A stretch of 64,000 bases of DNA from Candidatus Desulfofervidus auxilii (GCF_001577525.1 NZ_CP013015.1:2468656-2532655); one strand, 5' to 3'. Shown: positions 51,363-60,832, numbered from the stretch's first letter. Numbers and translations are program-made. Notes: generated by a model from the letters alone, not told the origin.

Positions 51363-52541
51363 ATGGGGAGTTTAGAAGATACCTTTCCACGTATTAAGAG
51401 ATTACCACCCTATGTATTTGCGGTGGTAGATCAGTTGAAAATGGAGGCCAGACGCCGCGGAGAGGATATTATTGATTTAGGGATGGGAAATCCCGATTTG
51501 CCTACTCCTAAACATATTGTGGATAAGCTTATAGATGCAGCCCAAAAACCTCGTAACCATCGCTATTCTGCCTCAAGAGGTATTACTAAACTTAGAGAGG
51601 CTATCGCTAATTGGTATAAAAGGCGTTATGATGTAAATATTGACCCAGAATCTGAGGCGGTAGTGACCATTGGAGTTAAGGAAGGTTATTCCCATCTTAT
51701 GTTGGTTTTACTAGGGCCAGGTGATATGGCCTTGGTTCCTAATCCCACTTATCCTATCCATAGTTATGCAGTGGTGATTGCCAATGCAGATGTGCGAAGT
51801 ATTCCCTTAACCGAGGAACATGACTTTTTTGAAGAGGTTGTGCGGGCAACCAAAGAGGCCTGGCCTCGTCCTAAGTTGTTGGTGCTTTCTTTTCCTCATA
51901 ATCCAACCACGCGTATAGTAGATTTGGCTTTTTTTCAAAAAGTAGTGGATTTTGCTAGAGAGCATAAAATATGGGTCATTCACGATTTTGCTTATGCAGA
52001 CTTAGCTTTTGACGGCTATATACCTCCCAGTTTTTTACAGGCAAAGGGAGCAAAGAGAGTAGGGGTAGAGTTTTTTAGTATGTCAAAAAGTTACAATATG
52101 CCTGGTTGGAGAGTAGGTTTTTGTGTGGGAAATAAAAAGATTATTTCTGCTTTAACCCGGATTAAGAGTTATTTGGATTATGGTATTTTTCAACCTATCC
52201 AAATTGCTTCTATTATTGCTTTAAGAGATTCCCAAGAGTGTGTTCAAGAAACTGTGAGGATTTATAAACAAAGACGGGATGTCTTAATAGAAGGACTAAA
52301 CCGCATTGGTTGGAAGATAGAAAAACCAAAGGCAACTATGTTTGTCTGGGCTAAAATTCCTGAAAGATTTCAACATTTAGGCTCAGTGGAATTTTCTTTA
52401 AAATTGATTCGAGAAGCTCAGGTGGCCGTATCTCCAGGTGTGGGTTTTGGCGAATATGGAGATGGATATGTGCGTTTTGCCTTGGTGGAGAATCCGCAAC
52501 GCATCCGTCAGGCCATTCGTGGACTGAGGAAAGTCATTTAA
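51363..52541 (+). CDS. Class I/II PLP aminotransferase (AlaC / LL-DAP aminotransferase-like)
   Basis: 392 residues, PLP-dependent fold type [15 protein letters not shown] and [16 protein letters not shown] start the domain; [13 protein letters not shown] and [12 protein letters not shown] follow. [15 protein letters not shown] contains the PLP Lys (about 237). The sequence resembles AlaC-type glutamate-pyruvate aminotransferases and LL-diaminopimelate aminotransferases. It lies 11 bp before homoserine dehydrogenase, so it may feed the aspartate-family pathway. The exact substrate cannot be read. Confidence 0.88.
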   Translation: MGSLEDTFPRIKRLPPYVFAVVDQLKMEARRRGEDIIDLGMGNPDLPTPKHIVDKLIDAAQKPRNHRYSASRGITKLREAIANWYKRRYDVNIDPESEAVVTIGVKEGYSHLMLVLLGPGDMALVPNPTYPIHSYAVVIANADVRSIPLTEEHDFFEEVVRATKEAWPRPKLLVLSFPHNPTTRIVDLAFFQKVVDFAREHKIWVIHDFAYADLAFDGYIPPSFLQAKGAKRVGVEFFSMSKSYNMPGWRVGFCVGNKKIISALTRIKSYLDYGIFQPIQIASIIALRDSQECVQETVRIYKQRRDVLIEGLNRIGWKIEKPKATMFVWAKIPERFQHLGSVEFSLKLIREAQVAVSPGVGFGEYGDGYVRFALVENPQRIRQAIRGLRKVI

Positions 52542-52552
52542 AGAGGATAAAG

Positions 52553-53866
52553 GTGGATGCTATTAATATTGGTTTGATTGGATTAGGTACAGTAGGCACA
52601 GGAGTGGTCAAGATACTTAGGAAAAATAGAGACTTATTATTAAAAAAATTAAATGTGCCCTTAATATTAAAGAAAGTGGCATATAAAAACCTCTCCCGCC
52701 CCAGGACGGTAGATTTAAGCGGTATAGAAATAACAAATGCTGAAGAAATAATTAATGACCCTGAAATTAATATTGTCATAGAACTCATAGGGGGATATGA
52801 GCCTGCCAAAACTTATATTTTAACGGCCATTAAGAAGAGAAAGCATGTGGTTACTGCTAATAAGGCATTACTTGCCTTATATGGTGAAGAGATTTTTAAA
52901 ACCGCTATGGAATATGGAGTAGATGTGGCCTTTGAAGCCAGTGTCGGTGGGGGTATTCCTTTGATTAATGGAATAAAAGAGGGTCTAGTAGGAAATAACA
53001 TTCTTTGTATGTTTGGCATTTTAAATGGAACAGCCAACTATATTCTTACCAAGATGACCAAAGAAGGAGTGGCTTTCAAAGAGGCACTGAAGGAGGCTCA
53101 GGAAAAGGGATTTGCGGAGGCTGATCCCACCTTTGATATAGAAGGGATTGATACCGCTCATAAATTGACTATTTTACTCAGTTTGGTTTATGGCATTCCT
53201 ATAAACTTTGAACAGATTTATATTGAAGGTATAGGTAATATTGACCCCCTAGATATCCAGTTTGCTCAGGAATTTGGTTATAGGATTAAACTATTGGCTG
53301 TTTCTCGCCAGACAGCCAAAGGGATTGAAAGTAGAGTCCACCCTACGATGATTCCGATTGAACACTTATTAGCTAATGTTAATGGCGCTTATAATGCCCT
53401 TTTAGTCCGAGGAGATGCCGTAGGAAATATCCTTTTTTATGGTTTGGGGGCAGGAATGATGCCAGCAGGGAGTGCAGTAGTAAGTGATGTGGTAAGTTTA
53501 TCCCGAAACTTAATCAAGGGTATTACTCAGAGAGTGCCGCTACTTTCTTATTTACCAGAAAAAAGAGAAAAAAAACCTATTTTATCCATAGATGAGCTGA
53601 TTTGTAAGTATTATTTTCGTTTTTCCGCGGTAGATAAGCCAGGCGTGCTTTCTAAAATTTCAGGTATATTAGGTAATTATGACATTAGTATTGAATCAGT
53701 GATGCAGAAGGGAAGAAAGATAAATGGACAAGTGCCGATTGTGATGTTGACCCATGAAGCAAAGGAGGCCAATGTTAAGGCGGCCCTTAATGAGATAGAG
53801 AAAATAGAGGTAGTGAAAGCAAAACCAGTTTTTATAAGAATTGAAAATGACTTAAGGATAGAGTGA
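52553..53866 (+). CDS. hom: Homoserine dehydrogenase
   Basis: 437 residues. It reduces aspartate semialdehyde to homoserine. The Rossmann motif is GLIGLGTVGTGV (8-19). EASVGGGIPLINGIK, LNGTANYILTKM, GFAEADPTFDIEGIDTAHK and GLGAGMMPAGSAVVSD are the catalytic-domain motifs. A C-terminal ACT domain (about 350-425) gives feedback control. GTG 52553 is the start, 11 bp after the aminotransferase. It is followed by the PGM-like gene with a TGATG overlap. Confidence 0.95.
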   Translation: MDAINIGLIGLGTVGTGVVKILRKNRDLLLKKLNVPLILKKVAYKNLSRPRTVDLSGIEITNAEEIINDPEINIVIELIGGYEPAKTYILTAIKKRKHVVTANKALLALYGEEIFKTAMEYGVDVAFEASVGGGIPLINGIKEGLVGNNILCMFGILNGTANYILTKMTKEGVAFKEALKEAQEKGFAEADPTFDIEGIDTAHKLTILLSLVYGIPINFEQIYIEGIGNIDPLDIQFAQEFGYRIKLLAVSRQTAKGIESRVHPTMIPIEHLLANVNGAYNALLVRGDAVGNILFYGLGAGMMPAGSAVVSDVVSLSRNLIKGITQRVPLLSYLPEKREKKPILSIDELICKYYFRFSAVDKPGVLSKISGILGNYDISIESVMQKGRKINGQVPIVMLTHEAKEANVKAALNEIEKIEVVKAKPVFIRIENDLRIE

Positions 53867-55059
53867 TGTCTAAATATATTGTTTTAGTGGGTGATGGTAT
53901 GGGAGACTACCCTTTAGAGACACTGGGTGGAAAAACACCATTAGAGGCTGCCCATACACCCAATATGGACTTTATAGCCTCTAATGGAGTATTGGGGTTA
54001 GTAGAGACGGTTCCAGATGGAATGCCTCCAGGAAGTGATATCGCTAATATGAGTCTTTTGGGTTTTGACCCCAAAAAATATCATACTGGGAGAGGACCTA
54101 TTGAAGCAGCCAGTTTGGGCATAAAGGTCAATCCAGAAGACATCATTTTCAGATGCAATCTTGTTAGCTTAGGTAAGAAAGAGGGCGCTATTTTTATGGA
54201 AGACTATAGTGCTGGACATATTTCTTCTGAAGAAGCAAAGGAGTTGATTTTAACCCTTAACAAATATTTAGGTTCAGAAAGATTTCATTTTTATCCTGGG
54301 GTAAGTTATAGACACATCTTAGTTTGGCATAATGGAAAGAACGAATTTACTACTATCCCACCCCATGAAATTCCGGGTCAAGAAGTAACAGACTATTTAA
54401 ATAATCTGCCTTCTGAAATAAGGGAATTAGTGATAAATGCAAAAAAAATTTTAGTCAATCATCCTGTTAATCAGCAAAGAGTGAAAGAAGGCAAAAAAAT
54501 GGCTAACAGTATCTGGCCTTGGGGTCAGGGAAGAATGACTAATATGCCTAGTTTCAAAGAGCGATTTGGATTAAAAGGAGGAGTGATTTCTGCTGTTGAC
54601 CTTATTAAAGGTATTGGTATATTAGCGGGGTTAAAGGTAATAAACGTACCTGGGGCCACAGGTTATTTTGATACCAATTATAAAGGTAAAGTCCAATATG
54701 CCCTTGATGCTTTGAAAGAACTAGACTTTGTTTATGTCCACGTAGAAGCACCAGATGAGGCTGGCCATGAGGGAAACTTGGCTGAAAAGATCAAGGCAAT
54801 AGAGGCCTTTGATCAGCAAGTAGTGGGATCGGTTTTAAATGCAGCTAAGAGAGAAAATATTAAAGTGATGGTAACTATGGACCATTATACCCCTGTTGCT
54901 GTTAGAACTCATATAGGAGAACCTGTGCCTTTTGCTATTTTTTTGAAAAGAAAAATCCCAGCTTCTTTTAGGCTTTTTTGTGAACGTATAGCCAATGAAA
55001 GTGGTATTCTGGTTAAACCAGGGTATAAACTTATGGAGTGTTTCTTAAGAGTTGACTAA
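53866..55059 (+). CDS. Archaeal-type cofactor-independent phosphoglycerate mutase homologue, proposed homoserine kinase
   Basis: 397 residues of the ApgM/alkaline-phosphatase superfamily. Metal and substrate motifs: VLVGDGMGDYP (5-15), AAHTPNMD, PPGSDIANMSLLGFD with the nucleophile Ser, SYRHILVW, HVEAPDEAGHEG and TMDHYTPV. Relatives beside hom and thrC have been proposed as homoserine kinases, replacing ThrB; the tight TGATG overlap with hom supports that here. The alternative is 2,3-bisphosphoglycerate-independent PGM in glycolysis. ATG 53866 is preferred to GTG 53863. No thrB or thrC is visible. Confidence 0.88.
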   Translation: MSKYIVLVGDGMGDYPLETLGGKTPLEAAHTPNMDFIASNGVLGLVETVPDGMPPGSDIANMSLLGFDPKKYHTGRGPIEAASLGIKVNPEDIIFRCNLVSLGKKEGAIFMEDYSAGHISSEEAKELILTLNKYLGSERFHFYPGVSYRHILVWHNGKNEFTTIPPHEIPGQEVTDYLNNLPSEIRELVINAKKILVNHPVNQQRVKEGKKMANSIWPWGQGRMTNMPSFKERFGLKGGVISAVDLIKGIGILAGLKVINVPGATGYFDTNYKGKVQYALDALKELDFVYVHVEAPDEAGHEGNLAEKIKAIEAFDQQVVGSVLNAAKRENIKVMVTMDHYTPVAVRTHIGEPVPFAIFLKRKIPASFRLFCERIANESGILVKPGYKLMECFLRVD

Positions 55060-55103
55060 GGTAGAGTTTTTTGTTATCAAAAAGCAAATCTAGAGGGAGA
55101 TAA

Positions 55104-55211
55104 ATGGGTAGACACAAAAAGATTGAACGACGAAGAGAGATAGAAAGAAGGAGAAGGAGGCGTTTAAAACGCCTAAAAATGAGAGCTAAACAATTGGAGG
55201 AGAAGAAGTAA
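55104..55211 (+). CDS. 35-residue Arg/Lys-rich small protein upstream of rpmH
   Basis: The frame starts MGRHKKIERRREIERRRR and ends QLEEKK, with more than half the residues Arg, Lys or Glu; it should form one charged helix. GAGGGAGA (55093-55100) is a proper ribosome site, and rpmH starts 3 bp after its stop. It may bind RNA or the ribosome. I do not recognise a named family. Confidence 0.6.
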   Translation: MGRHKKIERRREIERRRRRRLKRLKMRAKQLEEKK

Positions 55212-55214
55212 AGG

Positions 55215-55355
55215 ATGAAAAGGACTTATCAACCACACATCAAGAAGGGCAAGAGGGTGCATGGATTTTTGGCCCGCAAAAAAACCAAAGCAGGGAGAGA
55301 GATTTTAAATCGCCGTAGGGCTAAAGGCAGAAAAAGGCTCACTGTATTTAGCTAA
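55215..55355 (+). CDS. rpmH: 50S ribosomal protein L34
   Basis: 46 residues, essentially the whole protein diagnostic: [18 protein letters not shown], then KTKAGREIL and [12 protein letters not shown]. It is part of the 50S subunit. It heads the conserved rpmH-rnpA-yidD-yidC-jag cluster. No dnaA precedes it, unlike in many bacteria. Confidence 0.97.
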   Translation: MKRTYQPHIKKGKRVHGFLARKKTKAGREILNRRRAKGRKRLTVFS

Positions 55356-55360
55356 AATGA

Positions 55361-55702
55361 ATGAAATTATTTGGTTTTTCAAAGAAAGAGCACATTCGCA
55401 AAAGAAAAGATTTTCTAGCTGTTATAGCCAGCGGGCAAAAATTACAAACAGAACATTTTATTATTTACATGAAAGTAAACTCTCAACCATTTTCCAGGTT
55501 GGGAATAACTGTGAGCCGTCAGGTAGGAAAAGCGGTGCAAAGAAATCGGGTAAAGCGTTTATTGCGGGAATTTTTTCGGCTGCACAAAAAAGACTTTTAT
55601 CGCGGGCTAGACTTGGTTATTATTGCTAAAAAAGGGGCAGCCGATTTAACTTATCAGCAGGTAAGTGGAGAATTAAGTAAAGTATTAAGATGCAAAGATT
55701 AA
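55361..55702 (+). CDS. rnpA: Ribonuclease P protein component
   Basis: 113 residues. The basic RNR motif reads [16 protein letters not shown], preceded by [13 protein letters not shown]. It binds RNase P RNA for tRNA 5' maturation. ATG 55361 gives the family N-terminus ([11 protein letters not shown]); a second frame from 55357 is a shadow. It overlaps yidD by 13 bp. Confidence 0.96.
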   Translation: MKLFGFSKKEHIRKRKDFLAVIASGQKLQTEHFIIYMKVNSQPFSRLGITVSRQVGKAVQRNRVKRLLREFFRLHKKDFYRGLDLVIIAKKGAADLTYQQVSGELSKVLRCKD

Positions 55703-55899
55703 TTATTTTTCTTATAAAATTATATCAAAGAATAATTTCTCCCTTATTCCCACCTTCTTGCCGTTTTTATCCTTCTTGTTCGGCCTATGCCATTGAGGCT
55801 ATTGGTCGTTATGGTCTTATAAAAGGAGGACTGAAGGCTATCTTAAGATTGGCTAAGTGTCATCCTTTTCATCCTGGTGGTTATGACCCTGTAAAGTAA
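55690..55899 (+). CDS. yidD: Membrane protein insertion efficiency factor YidD
   Basis: 69 residues. The signature [20 protein letters not shown]...A and the C-terminal [13 protein letters not shown] are complete. It is an inner-face membrane-associated helper for YidC-mediated insertion. It overlaps rnpA and precedes yidC by 20 bp. Confidence 0.96.
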   Translation: MQRLIIFLIKLYQRIISPLFPPSCRFYPSCSAYAIEAIGRYGLIKGGLKAILRLAKCHPFHPGGYDPVK

Positions 55900-55919
55900 A
55901 AATTTTTTTAGGAGAAGAA

Positions 55920-57521
55920 ATGGCTTATCGTGCTCTTTTAGCCTTTGTTATTTCTATATTAATACTGGTTTTGTATAATTATTTTTTCCCACCGCAGAGA
56001 CCAGTGGTAAAAAAATCTACACCTCCAAGTGCTTCCCTTCAGAAACAGGAAGATAAGTCAGAAGAAAAAAATATTGTTTTGCCTAGCTCCCTAGAAAAAT
56101 CATACAAAGTAAAGAATTTGGGAAGAGAAATTACTGTTTCTACTCCTCTTTACCAAACCATTTTTTATGAATCAGGGGCAGTGATAAAAAGTTTTATTTT
56201 AAAAAAATATCGCCAAAATGTGGCTCCTGATTCACCGCTTCAGGAAATTATAGAAGCTAAGCCACCTTATTTGCCTTTAAGCATTGATTTCTTACAACAT
56301 AAAGATTTTTTAAAAGATGTTAAATTTCAAGCAGACAAACACACAATGAATCTTACTTCCCAAGACACTCCCCAATCACTTACCTTTACGGCTGAAGTAA
56401 ATGGTATAATAATAAAAAAGACCTTTGTTTTTTACCCTGATAGTTATGAGATTGATTTTGATCTGAGCTTGATAAATCGAACTCAGAGGCCATTTCAAGA
56501 TAACTTGGCTATCTCTTTAGCGAATAAATGGCCTAAAAGAGAACGTTATGGTTTTTATGGTGGGATTGTTTTAATAAATGGTCAATTTGAAGAGATAAAG
56601 TGGAAAAAAATCAAATCCCAAGTGGTAAAATCAGGAAATATTCAGTGGGCAGGTCTAAGTGATAAATACTTTGCTACCATTATTGTTAATAAAGATGCCC
56701 CAAAGGCTTCTTTTATAGTGAATAAACAAAAAGAGCACCTTGTAGCCAACTTACTAATTCCTCCTGTAGAAGTAGAGTCCCAAAAAGAAAAAACAGCTTC
56801 TTTTCTCCTCTATTTTGGGCCTAAAGAGTTAGAAAGATTAAAAAAACTGGATTTTCATTTAGATAAAGCAGTCGATTTTGGTTTTTTTGATATTATTGCT
56901 AAACCCTTACTTTATATTTTGAGATGGTTTTATAAATATGTTCATAACTATGGAATAGCTATTATCTTACTCACAGTAGTGATTAAGGTCCTTTTTTGGC
57001 CTTTAACACATACCAGTTATAAATCTATGCAAGAAATGCAAAAGTTGCAGCCTCATATTAATCGGCTTAGGGAAAAATATAAAGATGATAAGGAACGGCT
57101 AAACAAAGAGTTGATGAATATATATAAAACTTACAAGGTTAACCCCTTAGGTGGATGTTTACCCATAATTCTCCAAATCCCTGTGTTTTTTGCTTTATAT
57201 AAGGCATTACTTTATGCTATTGAGCTCAGACATGCCAATTTTATCACTTATTTGCCTTTTACTGATAAAATCTGGTTGGCCGATTTATCGGCTAAAGACC
57301 CATATTATATTACCCCTATTTTAATGGGTATTTCTATGGTGATACAGCAAAAAATGACGCCCAGTGCTATGGGACCGGGACAATCTAAATTCATGCTTCT
57401 GATGCCTGTGTTTTTTACTTTTCTCTTTCTCAACTTTCCTTCTGGTTTAGTGATTTATTGGCTGGTAAACAATCTGTTATCTATTGTGCAACAATTTTAC
57501 ATTAACCGAAAAATGCAATAA
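55920..57521 (+). CDS. yidC: Membrane protein insertase YidC
   Basis: 533 residues, Gram-negative type. N-terminal membrane anchor (4-20), large periplasmic P1 domain (about 60-310), and the five-helix 60KD insertase core from about 330 (NYGIAIILLTVVIKVLFWPLT, QKLQPHINRLREKYKDD, NPLGGCLPIILQIPVFFALYKAL). AGGAGAAG precedes the ATG. The tail after the last helix is short (YINRKMQ). Confidence 0.96.
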   Translation: MAYRALLAFVISILILVLYNYFFPPQRPVVKKSTPPSASLQKQEDKSEEKNIVLPSSLEKSYKVKNLGREITVSTPLYQTIFYESGAVIKSFILKKYRQNVAPDSPLQEIIEAKPPYLPLSIDFLQHKDFLKDVKFQADKHTMNLTSQDTPQSLTFTAEVNGIIIKKTFVFYPDSYEIDFDLSLINRTQRPFQDNLAISLANKWPKRERYGFYGGIVLINGQFEEIKWKKIKSQVVKSGNIQWAGLSDKYFATIIVNKDAPKASFIVNKQKEHLVANLLIPPVEVESQKEKTASFLLYFGPKELERLKKLDFHLDKAVDFGFFDIIAKPLLYILRWFYKYVHNYGIAIILLTVVIKVLFWPLTHTSYKSMQEMQKLQPHINRLREKYKDDKERLNKELMNIYKTYKVNPLGGCLPIILQIPVFFALYKALLYAIELRHANFITYLPFTDKIWLADLSAKDPYYITPILMGISMVIQQKMTPSAMGPGQSKFMLLMPVFFTFLFLNFPSGLVIYWLVNNLLSIVQQFYINRKMQ

Positions 57522-57532
57522 AGGAGGGTAAG

Positions 57533-58213
57533 ATGGAAACGTTCGAGTTTGAGGGTAAAACCGTAGAGGAAGCCATTAATATTGCTTGTGAAACCCTCAA
57601 GGTTAATAAAGAAGATTTAGAAATAGAAGTCCTTTCTGAGGATTCTGGGGGCTTTTTGAGAATGATAGGAGTTAAAAAAGCCAAAATCAGGGTTAGTCTC
57701 AAAAAAACCAGAGAAGAGGCCATAAGGCTTGTCCAAGAAATGTTAGAAAAAATGCTTTCTTATTTTCCCATGCCTACCAAGATAGAAACCGAAATTTTGC
57801 CAAAAGAGGTTAGATTAAATATCATAGGTGATGGCTCAGGAATTTTAATTGGAAAGCAGGGACAAACCCTCATGGAACTGGACTACCTTTTCAAAAGGAT
57901 GGTGCAAAAACAATGGGGTGGAATATTACCTATAAGAATTATTTTAGATGCCGAAGGTTATCGCAAAAAGAAAATTAACACCCTTAAAGAACTAGCTAAA
58001 AAACTAGCAGCACGTGTGAAAAAAACAGGTAAGGTTTTTTCTACTTCACCTCTCTCTGCAAGAGAACGTAAAATTATTCACCTTACCTTACAAAAAGATC
58101 AGGAGGTCAAGACGCAAAGTGTGGGTGAAGGGGAATTAAAGCGGGTAAACATCATTCCACTACATCCTAAAACTGCTAAATGGGAAGGAGAGCAAGCAGT
58201 AAATAAAGATTAA
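57533..58213 (+). CDS. jag: Jag/KhpB RNA-binding protein
   Basis: 226 residues. The Jag-N domain (1-50) begins FEFEGKTVEEAINIAC. It is followed by a KH domain (about 75-150: NIIGDGSGILIGKQGQTLMELDYLF) and an R3H domain (about 155-212). It partners with KhpA in RNA binding in other bacteria; khpA is at 60590. AAAGGAGGG precedes the ATG. mnmE usually follows jag; here a repeat and a wecB fragment follow. Confidence 0.93.
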   Translation: METFEFEGKTVEEAINIACETLKVNKEDLEIEVLSEDSGGFLRMIGVKKAKIRVSLKKTREEAIRLVQEMLEKMLSYFPMPTKIETEILPKEVRLNIIGDGSGILIGKQGQTLMELDYLFKRMVQKQWGGILPIRIILDAEGYRKKKINTLKELAKKLAARVKKTGKVFSTSPLSARERKIIHLTLQKDQEVKTQSVGEGELKRVNIIPLHPKTAKWEGEQAVNKD

Positions 58214-58232
58214 CTGTGCTAGCTAGGGGTCA

Positions 58233-58256
58233 GGGTCAAACCTACAAAATACAATT
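58233..58256 (-). repeat. TGTATTTTGTAGGTT repeat, inverted partial copy 3
   Basis: Read on the minus strand it gives TTAATTGTATTTTGTAGGTT then TGAC, matching 25344-25366 and 51264-51282. It lies between jag and the wecB remnant. Confidence 0.7.
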
Positions 58257-58287
58257 AAACCATCTTAATCCAAATGTTAAGAGGTGA

Positions 58288-58547
58288 GACCCTGGAGGTG
58301 TTCAAGAAAAAGTGCCTTCATTTAGGAAGCCTGTTTCGGTTATGCGTAAAATAACTGAGCGACCAGAAGGGATTGAAGCTGGAACAGCGAAATTGGTTGG
58401 TTTTGAAAATGAAAAGATTTACTCAGAAACGATGAGGCTACTGGAAGATAAAACTTATATCAGAGTATGGCCAAGGCAAAAAATCCCTATGCCGACGGCA
58501 AAGCAACAGAAAGGATTGTAGATATCTTGGAAGAGGTGTTACATTAA
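58288..58547 (+). pseudogene. wecB: wecB (UDP-GlcNAc 2-epimerase) C-terminal remnant with frameshift
   Basis: The frame from 58288 reads DPGGVQEKVPSF, then KITERPEGIEAGTAKLVG and a helix ending LLEDKTYI, which is the UDP-GlcNAc 2-epimerase C-terminus. After about 58466 the proper tail continues in another frame (MAKAKNPYADGKATERIVDI ... LEEVLH, stop 58545-58547). About 270 N-terminal residues are absent. The relic's stop TAA overlaps the ATG of the next gene. The 69-codon frame at 58312-58521 is part of this relic. Confidence 0.85.
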
Positions 58548-58840
58548 TGGATTTAGTAATCAGGGTTAAAGAAATTATAGGCCATTGCCCCGTCTATAAA
58601 GTAGGGGATATATTTGTTTTAGAGGAAGGCTATAAGATCAATCCTAAAAAATCCTGCACTATTTGTATGCATTCCTTATCAGCTATCATGCCCTATCATG
58701 TGGCATTAAGTCATGGTATAGAACCAAGGCAAATTGGGTTAGCTAAGGAAGGCAATAAAGCCTATGTCCAATGTCTAGACCCATGCAAGTATACTGGTGG
58801 TGGCACGGTAATCTTTGAAATTTTAATTAAATCAGATTAA
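58547..58840 (+). CDS. TIGR04076-family small protein
   Basis: 97 residues with six Cys: a KCPVG-like GHCPVYKVGD, CTICMHS and VQCLDPCKYTGGG. The layout VRVKEIIGHCPVYKVGDIFVLEEGYKINP fits the TIGR04076 family of small proteins of unknown function, which may bind metal. Its ATG overlaps the stop of the wecB relic (TAATG); GAAGAGG lies upstream. It may now depend on read-through transcription from the jag region. Confidence 0.75.
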   Translation: MDLVIRVKEIIGHCPVYKVGDIFVLEEGYKINPKKSCTICMHSLSAIMPYHVALSHGIEPRQIGLAKEGNKAYVQCLDPCKYTGGGTVIFEILIKSD

Positions 58841-58971
58841 CTAGTTCACTGTCTATAAAATGAAAGAGCCTTTTCTGGGGAAAGTCCTGTGTTAGAAACT
58901 AAAATTATATTGCTAAAACCTACAGATTGTGTAAAATGCTGTAAAACTATTTGAGATTTAAAGGTGAAACT

Positions 58972-60309
58972 ATGTTTGATAACTTGAGTGAAAAGTTAAA
59001 CACCATTTTCAAAAAGTTGAAAGGGCATGGGCATCTTACAGAGGAACATATCAATAAGGCCTTGAAAGAAGTGAAATTAGCTCTATTAGAAGCAGATGTT
59101 AACTATAAAGTGGTCAAGGAATTTCTAAACCGCGTTAAGGAAAAGGCTATAGGGCAGGAAGTAATGCGTAGTCTGACCCCAGCTCAACAGGTGATAAAAA
59201 TAGTTAGAGATGAATTGACAACCTTAATGGGAGGAAGTGGAGCTGAGCTAAACCTTAAAGGTATGCCAAGTATTATCATGTTAGTTGGTCTCCAAGGGTC
59301 TGGAAAGACCACAACATGTGCTAAATTAGCCAAATTTCTTAAAGAAAAGGGAGGAAAGTCTTCTTATTTAGTCCCAGCCGATACTTATCGTCCTGCTGCT
59401 ATTGAACAACTTCAGAAACTGGGACAACAGTTGGGAATAGAAGTATTCCCTGCCCAAAACTCACAAACTCCTATGGAGATTTGTATTAATGCACTCACAG
59501 AAGCAAGGCGACGCGGTTATGATGCAATTATTATTGATACAGCAGGTAGGCTACATATTGATGAAAAAATGATGGATGAGCTGAAACAACTTAAAGAGCG
59601 ACTTATGCCCCAAGAAATCCTTCTGGTGGCTGATGCCATGACCGGTCAAGATGCGGTAAACATAGCTAAGACTTTTAATCAAGCTTTGGGTATCACAGGC
59701 GTTATTCTTACTAAGATGGAAGGAGATGCCAGAGGAGGTGCGGCCCTTTCTATTAAAGCAGTTACCCAAAAACCTATCAAGTTTGTGGGTGTAGGAGAAA
59801 AATTGAATGCCCTTGAGGTATTTTATCCGGACCGAGTAGCTTCACGCATTTTGGGTATGGGAGATATCCTTTCTTTAATTGAAAAAGCAGAAGAAACCAT
59901 GGATGTCCAAAAAGCAAAGGAGTTAGAGCGAAAGATTAGAAAGAGTGAATTTACCTTAGAGGATTTTCGGGACCAATTGAGGCGAATCCGCAAAATGGGT
60001 TCACTAGAGCAAATTTTGAGTATGATACCTGGCCTTTCTCAAATGAAACAATTTAAAAATTTGCAAATAGATGAAAGGGAATTGGTAAGAATAGAAGCTA
60101 TTATTAATTCTATGACCAAAGAAGAAAGGTTGAGGCCAGAAATTATTAATGGGAAACGGCGGAAACGCATTGCTTATGGTAGTGGGACTACCGTGCAAGA
60201 AATAAACAGGTTACTTAAAAACTATAATGAAACTAAAAAAATGATTAAAAGCTTTACAAAAAAAGGAAAAAAGGGTAAAAGAATAAATTTAATAGATTTT
60301 TTTCATTAA
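58972..60309 (+). CDS. ffh: Signal recognition particle protein Ffh
   Basis: 445 residues. The N domain (1-85) starts MFDNLSEKLN. The G domain has GLQGSGKTTTCAKLAKFL (G1), DTYRPAAIEQL, DTAGRLHID (G3) and TKMEGDARGGAALS (G4/G5). The M domain (about 295-440) has the RNA-binding SMIPGLSQMK and GSGT. ATG 58972 with AAAGGTG upstream is chosen; the frame opens at 58951. The ffh-rpsP-khpA-rimM order is conserved. Confidence 0.96.
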   Translation: MFDNLSEKLNTIFKKLKGHGHLTEEHINKALKEVKLALLEADVNYKVVKEFLNRVKEKAIGQEVMRSLTPAQQVIKIVRDELTTLMGGSGAELNLKGMPSIIMLVGLQGSGKTTTCAKLAKFLKEKGGKSSYLVPADTYRPAAIEQLQKLGQQLGIEVFPAQNSQTPMEICINALTEARRRGYDAIIIDTAGRLHIDEKMMDELKQLKERLMPQEILLVADAMTGQDAVNIAKTFNQALGITGVILTKMEGDARGGAALSIKAVTQKPIKFVGVGEKLNALEVFYPDRVASRILGMGDILSLIEKAEETMDVQKAKELERKIRKSEFTLEDFRDQLRRIRKMGSLEQILSMIPGLSQMKQFKNLQIDERELVRIEAIINSMTKEERLRPEIINGKRRKRIAYGSGTTVQEINRLLKNYNETKKMIKSFTKKGKKGKRINLIDFFH

Positions 60310-60332
60310 AAAGGAGGTGATAGTAAAAGTAG

Positions 60333-60575
60333 ATGGCAGTGAAAATACGACTTATGCGGATGGGAGCGAAGAAGAGGCCATTTTATAGGATTGTGGCTAC
60401 AGAAGCAAGAAGGGCTCGTGATGGGAAGTATTTGGAAGTAGTGGGATTTTACAACCCTCTTACTGATCCTGCTGAGGTAAAAGTGAATAAAGAAACATTA
60501 CAAAAATGGATGGGACTGGGAGCCCAAATTACAGAAACCGTGAAGGCTTTGTTAAAAAGGCAAGGAATTTTATAA
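60333..60575 (+). CDS. rpsP: 30S ribosomal protein S16
   Basis: 80 residues with [20 protein letters not shown] at the N-terminus and [20 protein letters not shown] lies upstream of ATG 60333. It is in the conserved place between ffh and khpA. Confidence 0.97.
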   Translation: MAVKIRLMRMGAKKRPFYRIVATEARRARDGKYLEVVGFYNPLTDPAEVKVNKETLQKWMGLGAQITETVKALLKRQGIL

Positions 60576-60589
60576 AGTGGAGGTGCGAG

Positions 60590-60823
60590 ATGCTGAGAGA
60601 ATTAGTAGAATTTATTGCTAAATCTTTAGTAGACAATCCTAATGCGGTAGAAGTGAGGGAAATAGAAGGAGAGCAGACCTCAGTTATAGAGTTAAAGGTA
60701 GCAAAACAAGATTTGGGAAAAGTGATAGGCAAACAAGGTCGTACTGCACGAGCGATGCGCACCATTTTGAATGCTGCCTCTACTAAAGTCAAAAAAAGGG
60801 CAGTTTTAGAAATTATTGAATAA
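60590..60823 (+). CDS. khpA: KH-domain RNA-binding protein KhpA
   Basis: 77 residues. A single KH domain with the GxxG loop in [19 protein letters not shown] 60590 has GTGGAGG upstream; an earlier frame opening inside rpsP is not used. In Gram-positives KhpA pairs with KhpB/Jag, and both are present in this window. It lies 14 bp after rpsP and 9 bp before rimM. Confidence 0.95.
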   Translation: MLRELVEFIAKSLVDNPNAVEVREIEGEQTSVIELKVAKQDLGKVIGKQGRTARAMRTILNAASTKVKKRAVLEIIE

Positions 60824-60832
60824 AATAGACCG

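Noticed and set aside
55060-55360. Replication origin next to rpmH
   Set aside because: No dnaA, no cluster of TTATCCACA boxes and no AT-rich unwinding region found around rpmH.
55357-55629. 90-codon frame overlapping rnpA
   Set aside because: Shadow of rnpA in another frame; the rnpA frame carries the family motifs.
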